Part shown: piece after piece, positions 6,615-14,482 of the stretch | Numbering within the stretch: position 1 is the stretch's first letter | How the letters are laid out: each line of letters starts with the position of its first letter | NCBI GenBank assembly: GCA_041907145.1 | Contig: JAYRHW010000146.1 | Coordinates: forward strand, 1 to 15,548 | DNA: 15,548 nucleotides | Origin: JAFLCA01 sp041907145 | GTDB taxonomy: Bacteria > Bdellovibrionota_C > UBA2361 > JAFLCA01 | Direction of reading: 5' to 3' | The notes under the pieces: generated by a model | What the model was told of the DNA's origin: nothing | Seen by the model: only the letters and a program-made list of their open reading frames with translations | The model's database searches: none | Translations under genes and position numbers: made by a program

Positions 6615-8097
6615 GCATGATTTCTTAGCGGCATTCCGGAACCCGCGAAAGGCTCAGCTTCAGCTCTTGAGGGACATAGCAGTGACGAATGCAGCCAGCG
6701 AAGTAGGTCGGCGATGCTGCTTCGAGCGCCTCGACTCATATCGCGCATTCGCCGAAATACTGCCTTGCGTTCATTACGATGATATAGAGGCGGATCTCAT
6801 GCGATACGCACGGGGCGAACCGACGCTTTCTGCCGAGCCGATCCGGTTCATAGAAACATCGAGTGGATCGACGACAGCAGCTAAAGTTATACCATTTTCT
6901 CCTAACAAGCTCGTTAGCTTTAGAAATTCCGTCAGAGCTTGGTTTTTGGATCTCTGTCAAAGTTACCCGGGGATTTGTGCCGGTAGAATGTATTGGTCGA
7001 TTAGTCCCGCAGTTCGGAGGCCGATTGCCCAGCGGTTTTCGGCTCCAATCGGTGCTCCGAGTGACCTCGTCTATTTTGGAGAGGACATTGCTCAGGATTT
7101 GCAGTCCCTGCTCATAGGGCTGTCACTCAGCGGCAGGGATTTCGATATCGAGGAGTGGCGGCATGCCACTGCGCTCGAGCTTGTTGCCGCAGATGATCTG
7201 ACTATGATTTCTGTATGGAGTCCGACGTTTCTCATAGAACTGATAAATTTCATCCAGGCCAATTTGACGTCGCTCGCCAGTGATCTGACCAAGCGATCCA
7301 AAAGGCGCTCCGAGATTCTGCAAGCTGTCGCCGGAGGCGGCTTGCCTTGGACTGAAGAGCTGTGGCCTAAACTCTCGCTAATTAGTTGCTGGGCGGATGC
7401 GGGCGCGCGGCGCTACCTCCCTGTTCTTCGAAAGATGTTTCCGAATGTCATAATACAGGGGAAGGGGCTTCTGGCTACCGAGGCTGTCGTGTCGATCCCC
7501 TGGACAGCCGTGACAGGATGCCTGCCTGCGATCACAAGCTCGTTTTTGGAGTTTAAATCCAGTGGGGGCAAGCTCCTTCTCGTCGATGAGCTCACGGTAG
7601 GCGAAACCTACGAGGTGGTAGTGACTACCTATGCGGGTCTCTATCGATACATCGTGGGGGACTCTGTGCGGGTTACTGGTACATATCTCGAGCTCCCCAT
7701 CTTGGAGTTCGTTGGGCGGTCTGAGGTCGTCTGTGATCTATGCGGAGAAAAATTGGCGGACCCCTTTGTCGCCGAAGTGCTACGGGACATAGACGGATTC
7801 GCGATGCTTGCTCCCCGGGCTGGGGATCGCTTGGGATATACTCTTGTTCTTGGTGTCAATCATTCTCCGGAAGAGGGCGAAAGACTGCTGCGACTCGTCG
7901 AGGCTCGCCTCATGGAAAATCCGCAGTATCATTACGCGCGTAGACTCGGACAGCTCAGCCCTCTCCAATTGCGACAGGTAACGAATGTTGTCGAGAGATA
8001 CGAGAGGATAGCCCGACGGAGAGGCACGACTGCCGCGGTTGTGAAACATCCCGCGCTCTCCACCCAGACATCGATTTTGGAAGAGCTTACTTCATGA
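6571..8097 (+). CDS. GH3-family acyl-acid amido synthetase
   Basis: 508 residues, close to the usual GH3 length. GH3 enzymes belong to the ANL superfamily: they adenylate a carboxylic acid with ATP and transfer the acyl group to an amino group, in plants making jasmonoyl- or auxin-amino acid conjugates. The nucleotide motifs are present: SSGSTT (97-102) as motif I, GKGLLATEA (297-305) at the position of the plant YASSE segment, and TTYAGLYRYIVGD (352-364) as the GLYRYxxGD motif, followed by FVGR (380-383) and EKL (393-395). No carrier protein is needed by this family, in keeping with their absence here. The ATG overlaps the preceding gene by 44 bases and the stop shares ATGA with the next gene. 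This gene probably makes the amide bond of the pathway product; the acid and amine are unknown. Confidence 0.9.
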   Translation: MNHWNNLASILRLREHDFLAAFRNPRKAQLQLLRDIAVTNAASEVGRRCCFERLDSYRAFAEILPCVHYDDIEADLMRYARGEPTLSAEPIRFIETSSGSTTAAKVIPFSPNKLVSFRNSVRAWFLDLCQSYPGICAGRMYWSISPAVRRPIAQRFSAPIGAPSDLVYFGEDIAQDLQSLLIGLSLSGRDFDIEEWRHATALELVAADDLTMISVWSPTFLIELINFIQANLTSLASDLTKRSKRRSEILQAVAGGGLPWTEELWPKLSLISCWADAGARRYLPVLRKMFPNVIIQGKGLLATEAVVSIPWTAVTGCLPAITSSFLEFKSSGGKLLLVDELTVGETYEVVVTTYAGLYRYIVGDSVRVTGTYLELPILEFVGRSEVVCDLCGEKLADPFVAEVLRDIDGFAMLAPRAGDRLGYTLVLGVNHSPEEGERLLRLVEARLMENPQYHYARRLGQLSPLQLRQVTNVVERYERIARRRGTTAAVVKHPALSTQTSILEELTS

Positions 8098-9200
8098 ACG
8101 CTTCGTACGTCGAACTAGCCTCAGATGCCGACGACTCCGAATTGACTAAGATCATGGAACAAATCGGAATGCAGGGGGCTATGCATGTCGCATTTCAGAA
8201 ACGGCCCTCCTACGCGAAGTCTCTTGAGGTCTTAGGTGAAAATGCACGCACCCTCATTGCGCGAGAACGGAAATCGCGACGCATCGTGGGTCTTGGTACC
8301 CAGGTTGAGAAGCTTCTGTATGTGAATGGCTCCGCGTCTCGCTGCGGCTATCTCTGTGATCTGCGTCTTCAGCCATCGATAGCGAGCGGTTTCGCGCTGG
8401 CACGCGGCTACAAGGCGCTTCGAGAGCAGCAGTGCAAACATGAAATTCCCTTCTCCTTGAGTGTTATCTTGGACGGGAATGACGCTGCTCTCCGGACACT
8501 GACATCTCCGCGCAATTCCTTGCCTTCCTACAAGAGTCTAGGGTTTATAAATACGCCGGCGATATTCTTCGATGGAGTGCGCAGAGCTATGCCCCTCCTG
8601 GGGTATACGTTTTCAGTCGGCACCCCGGAGGATCTTCCGAAATTAGCAGCATTCTATTCTCGGGAACTGCCAAGCAAGCAATTCGCCCCTGTCGTCCCGT
8701 CGAACTTCATGGATTCTCCGCAGTTTCGAGGCATCAGACCCAGTGACTTCTATATCGCGTGGCTCGACGGTGAGATTGCCGGAGCAATTGCATGCTGGGA
8801 GCAGCGCGAGTTTCGGCAGGTGGTCGTGCATCGGTATTCGAGAATTCTAACCGCAGCGCGCCCGCTCTATAATGCTCTTTGCCCGCTGCTTTCTTGGCGC
8901 CCGCTGCCGCGGTGCGGCGAGGAGTTGAAGTTTTTCTACCTCTCTTTGGTCGCAGTGAAGGGAAATTCTGCTAGGCTTCTGGCGGCACTATTTCGCTTTA
9001 TGTACAACGCACGAGCCTCAGGTCCATGGGACTTCTGCGTTAGCAGTTTTCACGAAAGTGACCCGCTATGTTCGGCCCTTTCGGACTATCGGATCTTGCC
9101 CACCCGTGGGAAGCTATTCTGGGTTTCTTTTCCGGAGCAAGCCGAGGGACTGCCTCATTTCGATGATCGTCCGATTTATTTTGAAATGGCTTGTGCATGA
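8094..9200 (+). CDS. Double GNAT-fold acyltransferase
   Basis: 368 residues, starting with the ATGA overlap of the GH3 stop. The first half has a recognisable GNAT motif A: YLCDLRLQPSIASGF then ALARGYKAL (86-109), close to the usual DLRVxPxxRGxGLA pattern but with the RG loop changed to IASG. A second half from about residue 172 starts a new alpha/beta unit (TFSVGTPEDLPKLAAFY, later FYIAWLDGEIAGAIACW), which looks like a second GNAT-like lobe. Tandem GNAT lobes occur in mycothiol synthase-like and N-acyltransferase proteins. Cytoplasmic or membrane-peripheral. Together with the acyltransferase at 5850-6614 it brackets the GH3 gene. It could acylate the GH3 product or its amine partner; specificity is not readable. 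Confidence 0.75.
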   Translation: MNASYVELASDADDSELTKIMEQIGMQGAMHVAFQKRPSYAKSLEVLGENARTLIARERKSRRIVGLGTQVEKLLYVNGSASRCGYLCDLRLQPSIASGFALARGYKALREQQCKHEIPFSLSVILDGNDAALRTLTSPRNSLPSYKSLGFINTPAIFFDGVRRAMPLLGYTFSVGTPEDLPKLAAFYSRELPSKQFAPVVPSNFMDSPQFRGIRPSDFYIAWLDGEIAGAIACWEQREFRQVVVHRYSRILTAARPLYNALCPLLSWRPLPRCGEELKFFYLSLVAVKGNSARLLAALFRFMYNARASGPWDFCVSSFHESDPLCSALSDYRILPTRGKLFWVSFPEQAEGLPHFDDRPIYFEMACA

Positions 9201-11980
9201 TGAATTTTCCCGCTTCTGCCGCTGAAATGAACACCGTTGCCTCTGTCGCCGGTCGGGAACGCTTCGCCAGATTCGAGCCGATTCCAGGCACGAAGGATCC
9301 TCGCTGGGTGGTTCTTTCCTTGTTGACCCTTTATGTGACTCTCGGGATCACCGTACTGAATTTCAACCGTACCCCCATGCAGGTGCTGACTACGATCGTG
9401 TCGACCTGCATGCTCGACATAGTTTTGCATTTCATGCTACGGCGACGCGCGATTTTATTTCCGCTGAGCGCTGCAATATCGGGGGCTGGGCTCGGCATCT
9501 TGGTCAATTATGCGCACGGCCCCTGGCCCATTTTCATTCCCATATTTTTCAGCATCGCCTCGAAATATGTCTTTACGTTTGAAGGACGTCATACCTATAA
9601 CCCGACGATGTTTGGGGTGACGGCGAGCCTGCTGTTCGGGCACGGAATGATTAGCATCTCGCCGGCTTATCAGTGGGGAGGGACGCTGTCGGTGGCAGCG
9701 TTCATCGTCACCGCTGCTTTGCTCTTCGTGTTCCGCATAAATCGCGCCCCCTTGATTTTGTCTTTTCTCATCTTCTACGCCATTCAGGTCTCTTTTCGCT
9801 CGTGGCTCACCAGATTTCACTTGCCTCCGGAGACGCTGTTTCTGGGCGCCCTTTCCTCTCCTGCCTTTTACCTTTTTACCTTTTTTATGATCACGGACCC
9901 GGCAACTTCGCCGCGCTCCCCGCGGCAACAAGTGCTAATGGCGTTTTGTATCGTGCTGTTCGACCTCATTCTGCACACCAAGATGATGCTTTCGACTCTA
10001 TTCTTCGCGGGAGCGATATACTGTACCCTGCGACTCGTGTTGCTCCATGCGCGACAGCTATATCGAACGAGAGGACATCACATCCTCAATTTGGTGCCTT
10101 TCGCCCGCAACTCATTTGCCTGCGGGTTGGTGGCAATGGGAGGACTGGCAGCTTTTCGAGAGTTTATTCATCCAATAGTGCAGGTGAGACCGGGATTTAA
10201 ATTTCACGAGATTTCTTCAAGCGAAGCAGGAATCTCGGCACGGCCGAGTAGCCTTTTGGCGCAGGCCGACCCAAAGGCGGCAAATATCGCGAAATGGTTG
10301 CTTTCTATAGGTGATGCCGTTGCGGTTGCCGATGTCAATCGCGACGGACTTCCGGATCTTTTTTTCACCCTGCCGCTGAAGGCAGCGGAAGACAGGGCGG
10401 CGCTCTACATAAATGAAGGCAACTTTTCATTCAAGCGAGTGCCGATTCCCGCACTCGACTCGTTCGTGCGATCTCCCACCACTTTGGGGATGGCGGCCGG
10501 AGCTCTATGGTTTGATTACGATAACGATGGGGACGAAGACTTGCTCATTTCGGTTGGCTGGGGACAAACAATCTTGCTCAAAAATTTGCTTTCGGAAACT
10601 AGCCTACTGCAATTCGAGGACGTAACTAGGAGGATGAATCTTCAGGAGTATTCTATCAGTATTCGGGCTGCCGCTCACGACTTCGATCAAGATGGCCTCC
10701 TGGACCTGATCATCGCGAACGCCATGCCCGTTCATCTCCCAGATTACTCTCCACCGCAGGTGTTCAATATTTTTCGTTTGCCGGAGCCCGCATTCCCCGG
10801 TGATAGGCGAATGCTGAACTTCATGCATCGCACCTGGTACGACGCAAAGAACGGAGGTGAGAAGTATTTCTATCGGAATACCGGGCAGGCCTTTGCTAAG
10901 GTCGATAGCCAAAAGAGCGGGCTAACGGGTACGCGATGGAGTCTGGATGCGGGGGCAGGTGACCTCAATGGGGACGGGCTGCCCGATCTCTATTTCGCAA
11001 ATGATTTTGGACCCGATGAGCTATTCATAAATCGCGGCAACCTCAAATTCGAACGTGTTCAGGGACACATGGTAGGCGACATCGGTAGGGATACCTATAA
11101 GGGAATGAACGTATCGTTGGCTGACTTTGACGGTAATGGCTTTGCTGACATCTATGTTTCTAATGTTCACGAAAAGCTGCAGGCCGAGGGGAGTTTGCTG
11201 TGGATGAATTCCGGCAAGGTCGATTTGGAGGGATTTCGGGCATTCACTGATGAGGCCCTCGCGCGCAATGCGCTCAATGAAAGGCGTTTTGGCTGGGGTG
11301 CGGCGGTGGGAGACCTAAATCGTGATGGGAAAATGGACATAGTTCAATCAAATGGCCACTTGGACGATGCGTATGACAAGCGGTACGAGCCGTGTGAGGA
11401 TTTTTGGTACTGGAACGCGCAAATCGGTTTGACGTCTCCCGATATCCATGGCTACGCGGATGAGTGGGCTGATATTCGAGGGCGGTGTATATTCCCCAAT
11501 GAGCTCAATCGGGTCTACTTGAATCAGGGTGGGAATTTCATCGATGTGGCATCAGACGTCGGAATCGATGTCCCTGGGACGGCGCGCGGTGTGGCTCTCG
11601 TCGATCTCGACAATGATGGCGCCTTGGACATGGTAATCACCCACATGTTCGCTCCCCCGTCTCTTTACCAGATGAGAGCCGAGAGGAGGAGCTGGATTGG
11701 TCTCGACTTAGAAGGAGATGGCATCACTTGCAATCGGGATGCCGTTGGAACTCGCGTCGTTATTCCCGAATCAGCCGATGGGACTGTACCAAGACAGCTC
11801 CGGGAGCAGTACGCAGCGAACGGACTTTCTGCGCAGGGGGATCATAGGATGTTGCTCGGACTGGGGCAGCAGTCTGGGCCTACCACAGTGCAGATACAAT
11901 GGTGCGGTCGGGGAAAAACGGAAACTATCTCTTTGGCGCAGAATAGGTATCACAAAATTCAGCAAACGCTGTTCAAATGA
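9197..11980 (+). CDS. RnfD/UnbU-like membrane domain fused to FG-GAP/UnbV
   Basis: About 927 residues from ATG 9197, which shares ATGA with the preceding stop; a TTG six bases earlier is less likely. Residues about 36-325 form an RnfD/NqrB-like membrane domain with YNPTMFGV (near 135-142), GGTLSVAAF (near 161) and FFMITDPATSP (near 229-239), the family signature. The long exported part holds seven DxDxDG-type calcium-binding repeats (DVNRDGLPDL, DYDNDGDEDL, DFDQDGLLDL, DLNGDGLPDL, DFDGNGFADI, DLNRDGKMDI, DLDNDGALDM), typical of FG-GAP/VCBS propellers. An ASPIC/UnbV domain (about 846-923: AVGTRVVI, REQYAANGLSAQGDHRMLLGLG in part, VQIQW) ends it. UnbU and UnbV homologues are conserved, poorly understood accessory proteins of enediyne clusters, usually separate; here they are one chain. 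The covalent-FMN S/T-x-A-T motif expected between NPTM and GGTLS is missing. Probably an inner-membrane protein with a periplasmic propeller, possibly redox-linked to the neighbouring desaturases. Confidence 0.9.
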   Translation: MMNFPASAAEMNTVASVAGRERFARFEPIPGTKDPRWVVLSLLTLYVTLGITVLNFNRTPMQVLTTIVSTCMLDIVLHFMLRRRAILFPLSAAISGAGLGILVNYAHGPWPIFIPIFFSIASKYVFTFEGRHTYNPTMFGVTASLLFGHGMISISPAYQWGGTLSVAAFIVTAALLFVFRINRAPLILSFLIFYAIQVSFRSWLTRFHLPPETLFLGALSSPAFYLFTFFMITDPATSPRSPRQQVLMAFCIVLFDLILHTKMMLSTLFFAGAIYCTLRLVLLHARQLYRTRGHHILNLVPFARNSFACGLVAMGGLAAFREFIHPIVQVRPGFKFHEISSSEAGISARPSSLLAQADPKAANIAKWLLSIGDAVAVADVNRDGLPDLFFTLPLKAAEDRAALYINEGNFSFKRVPIPALDSFVRSPTTLGMAAGALWFDYDNDGDEDLLISVGWGQTILLKNLLSETSLLQFEDVTRRMNLQEYSISIRAAAHDFDQDGLLDLIIANAMPVHLPDYSPPQVFNIFRLPEPAFPGDRRMLNFMHRTWYDAKNGGEKYFYRNTGQAFAKVDSQKSGLTGTRWSLDAGAGDLNGDGLPDLYFANDFGPDELFINRGNLKFERVQGHMVGDIGRDTYKGMNVSLADFDGNGFADIYVSNVHEKLQAEGSLLWMNSGKVDLEGFRAFTDEALARNALNERRFGWGAAVGDLNRDGKMDIVQSNGHLDDAYDKRYEPCEDFWYWNAQIGLTSPDIHGYADEWADIRGRCIFPNELNRVYLNQGGNFIDVASDVGIDVPGTARGVALVDLDNDGALDMVITHMFAPPSLYQMRAERRSWIGLDLEGDGITCNRDAVGTRVVIPESADGTVPRQLREQYAANGLSAQGDHRMLLGLGQQSGPTTVQIQWCGRGKTETISLAQNRYHKIQQTLFK

Positions 11981-11990
11981 AGGCAAAAGC

Positions 11991-12869
11991 ATGACTCGAA
12001 TTATCGTCCACGATGCCGATCGTCGCTGCGTTGCGGTGACGATTTGCACGCTGGGGTTGCTTCTGAGCATATGCCTGTTGGACCTGCGCTACCCTCTGGC
12101 GATTCTTTGGATCCCCGTTCTCTGGTATTTTACGTTCGCGAATTGCGTCATTAATCATAATCATCAGCATCGGCGAATCTTTCGCTCGCGTGCGCTGAAT
12201 AAAATTTTTGACCTCCTCTTGACCCTCGCGAAGGGACACTCAGCGACCACGGTCGTGGTTCCGCACAATGCCAATCATCATCGCTTCAGTGGATCGCCCG
12301 GAGACTGGATCATAGTGGACTTGGCGGGTAGCGGTCCCGGCATTCTGAGACTGCTGCGGTATATATGGAGGGCTTCTCTTGCCATGGCCCGACAACGGCG
12401 AATGCCTGATGCGCCGCGATTGTCCGCCGTCCGAGGAAGACAGCTGCGAGTTGAGCGCTTGGTGCTCATCCTTTGGGTCGGTTGCCTGCTTTGGCTCAAT
12501 CCGCGTGTCACCACTTACAGCATTCTACCGGCTTGGGGTTTATCGATGCTCAGCCTCGTGGGAGTGAATCTGTTGCAGCATGACGGCTGTGATCCTTTTT
12601 CAAAATACAACCATTCACGAAATTTCGTTTCTCGAGTCGGGAATTGGCTGCTCTTCAACAATGGTTACCACTCGATTCATCATACGCACCCGTCGATGCA
12701 TTGGAGTCTGTTGCGGGAGGCACATTTGCGTGAAATAGCTCCCCGAATCGATCCCTCTCTAATCGAAGGCTCGGTGTTGAATTTTCTCTTTACTCGCTAC
12801 CTGTTCAGCTGGTCAGGTAGTCCTCCTCCTCGAGTGTATAATCACGGGTCGCGAGTCTTGGGAGTTTAG
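11991..12869 (+). CDS. Membrane fatty-acid desaturase, first of two
   Basis: 292 residues from ATG 11991, which has GAAGG eight bases upstream and follows the UnbV stop by 10 bases; the frame is open further up but that part lies over the UnbV gene. Four or so membrane helices alternate with three histidine boxes: HNHQH (56-60), HNANHH (92-97) and HSIHHTH (227-233), with extra conserved HDGC (197-200) and NHSRNF (207-212). These ligate a di-iron centre in the membrane fatty-acid desaturase superfamily (PF00487), which removes or hydroxylates C-H bonds of lipids or acyl chains using O2 and electrons. Position and regiochemistry of the reaction are not predictable. It is followed after 4 bases by a second, clearly different member. 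Confidence 0.9.
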   Translation: MTRIIVHDADRRCVAVTICTLGLLLSICLLDLRYPLAILWIPVLWYFTFANCVINHNHQHRRIFRSRALNKIFDLLLTLAKGHSATTVVVPHNANHHRFSGSPGDWIIVDLAGSGPGILRLLRYIWRASLAMARQRRMPDAPRLSAVRGRQLRVERLVLILWVGCLLWLNPRVTTYSILPAWGLSMLSLVGVNLLQHDGCDPFSKYNHSRNFVSRVGNWLLFNNGYHSIHHTHPSMHWSLLREAHLREIAPRIDPSLIEGSVLNFLFTRYLFSWSGSPPPRVYNHGSRVLGV

Positions 12870-12873
12870 CAGC

Positions 12874-13800
12874 ATGCAAAAGGTCCGCGATCGCCCGATT
12901 CCCTTCGTACTGAATGCCGGCATCGTCCTTGCTCAACTATGTGCTGTTGGCTTGTGTTTTTACATACTTCCCCGGACGGACAGCGGGTGGGAACTCCTCG
13001 CTCTCGCGTGTGTATTTGGAGTAGTAATGAACTCCGTATACTCAAGTATCCACGAAGCTCACCACAGGGTCTTGTTCCCTTCCGAGGCCTTGAATGATGC
13101 AATTGGAATTCTTCTCTCACTCCTTTTTCCGGCTGCATTTCATTTACTGCGTCAGGGGCACATCGGGCATCATGTGCGAAACCGCTCGGACGATGAAGTC
13201 TTCGATTTGTATTTTGACTCGAGAGATAAGGTTTGGAAGTACATCGTCTGGTATGGGATCCTGACCGGCTTTTATTGGGGACTCGTCGTCATAAGTAATT
13301 TTGCCTTGCTTCTGGCGCCCGCGTTGCTCGCTGCGCGCAACTATTCGTGGCATCGAACTTTCGAGGCATTTTTAGAATCGTTTAATCCGGCGTATCTTCG
13401 ACTCATGCAATTAGAGGCGCTGATTGCGCTCGTTCTCCACGCTGCAATTATCTTCCTGCTCGGGGTTTCATTCTGGAAGTATTTGGGGATGTACTATGGC
13501 TTTGGACTCATGTGGTCCTCGATGCAGTACATTCACCATTATGCCGCGGAGCGCGATGTGTTGCGCGGCGCTCGAAATCTTTATGTCAATCAGATTTTGG
13601 ATTTCATATGGTTAAATCATAATTTACACCGCACTCATCACTGTAATCCTAGTGTTCCCTGGAACCAGCTTCCGGACCTTGCGCGAGAGGAGGGCGATCA
13701 GGCGGACTTTTTGCTGGACCACTACTGGGGAATGTGGAAGGGACCAAAGCAAGCCACCGAGAGCGTTCAGAACCGTTATGCAGGCCGAATCATCCGCTAG
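12874..13800 (+). CDS. Membrane fatty-acid desaturase, second of two
   Basis: 308 residues. The histidine boxes are HEAHH (60-64), HIGHH (96-100), IHHYAAERD (220-228) and HNLHRTHH (249-256) followed by CNPSVPW, again a membrane di-iron desaturase/hydroxylase. Box spacing and flanking sequence (HIGHHVRNRSDDEVFDLYF) differ strongly from the gene before it, so this is not a recent duplicate; the two likely perform different steps on one acyl chain. Hydrophobic segments lie at about 12-32, 40-58, 76-90, 125-155, 183-213. Start ATG 12874 lies 4 bases after the preceding stop, and the 3' end overlaps the PAP2 gene by 23 bases. An acetylenase or hydroxylase activity is as possible as a simple desaturation. 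Confidence 0.9.
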   Translation: MQKVRDRPIPFVLNAGIVLAQLCAVGLCFYILPRTDSGWELLALACVFGVVMNSVYSSIHEAHHRVLFPSEALNDAIGILLSLLFPAAFHLLRQGHIGHHVRNRSDDEVFDLYFDSRDKVWKYIVWYGILTGFYWGLVVISNFALLLAPALLAARNYSWHRTFEAFLESFNPAYLRLMQLEALIALVLHAAIIFLLGVSFWKYLGMYYGFGLMWSSMQYIHHYAAERDVLRGARNLYVNQILDFIWLNHNLHRTHHCNPSVPWNQLPDLAREEGDQADFLLDHYWGMWKGPKQATESVQNRYAGRIIR

Positions 13801-14482
13801 TGCAACCCGGCAAGGGTCCTTGTGGCGAATGAAGATCGCACTAGCATTGGGATGCTCCGCTGCGTTCTGTGTACCTTACTTCTCGTTGCAAAGACTGCGC
13901 CCTATTGAGGGCCGAGTGCTCCCTTTTTTCTGGCTCGACCACGTGCTCTCAATAAGTTCCCCCTGGGTCGTGGTCTACCAGTCTGCGTATCTCCCAATCT
14001 TCGGTGTGCCGTTCCTGCTTACTACTCGTGCCGAAATTGCAGCTTGGCTGCGAGGATTCTTCGTCATTTGCTTGCCCGCATTTATCACCTTTTACATCGA
14101 GCCCGTATTAGCTCCGGCTCCTCGCGCTCTTTCCGATAATTTCCTGTTGAGCTTCGTCCAATTGTATGACGGACAGATTAATTGCTTCCCCTCTCTTCAC
14201 GCTGCGCTATCGACATATGCAGCAGCGCTGGGGCTTCAATTGAATCGACAGCACCGAAATTCAAATACAGTTCGAGCCTTACTGAAAGGCGGACTTATTA
14301 TAGCTACTGCTGCGATTTTGTTGTCGACCGTAGCTACTAAACAACATTATGCTGTAGATCTTATAGCCGGTGTTTTGTTAGGGCTTGTAGGATTCCGAGT
14401 TTTTGACGCCTCGCTTACCCAGGGAAATGCAAACCATGAAAGTAACCCTCCATATTCTGACCTATTTCGCTCTCGCGGGTAG
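13778..14482 (+). CDS. PAP2_3-type phosphatase or headgroup transferase
   Basis: 234 residues with about five to six membrane helices. The catalytic pair is visible: CFPSLHAA (136-143) matches the C2 motif PSxH, and TVATKQHYAVDLIAG (184-198) matches the C3 motif HxxxD with the nucleophilic histidine H190 and D194. This arrangement matches the PAP2_3/inositolphosphotransferase-like branch (PF14378), which hydrolyses or exchanges phosphate esters of lipids at the membrane surface. The arginine common before the C3 histidine is not seen. Start is ATG 13778, overlapping the desaturase by 23 bases; ATG 13829 is an alternative that gives 217 residues and no overlap. In the operon it probably removes or swaps the polar headgroup of the finished lipid or a phosphorylated intermediate. 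Confidence 0.85.
   Translation: MQAESSASATRQGSLWRMKIALALGCSAAFCVPYFSLQRLRPIEGRVLPFFWLDHVLSISSPWVVVYQSAYLPIFGVPFLLTTRAEIAAWLRGFFVICLPAFITFYIEPVLAPAPRALSDNFLLSFVQLYDGQINCFPSLHAALSTYAAALGLQLNRQHRNSNTVRALLKGGLIIATAAILLSTVATKQHYAVDLIAGVLLGLVGFRVFDASLTQGNANHESNPPYSDLFRSRG

Noticed and set aside
11718..11990. Extended upstream frame of the first desaturase
   Set aside because: It runs over the UnbV domain in another frame and its translation shows no desaturase similarity; ATG 11991 has a proper ribosome site.
13652..13777. Extended upstream frame of the PAP2 gene
   Set aside because: It is arginine- and threonine-rich shadow sequence over the second desaturase; membrane domain starts after ATG 13829.
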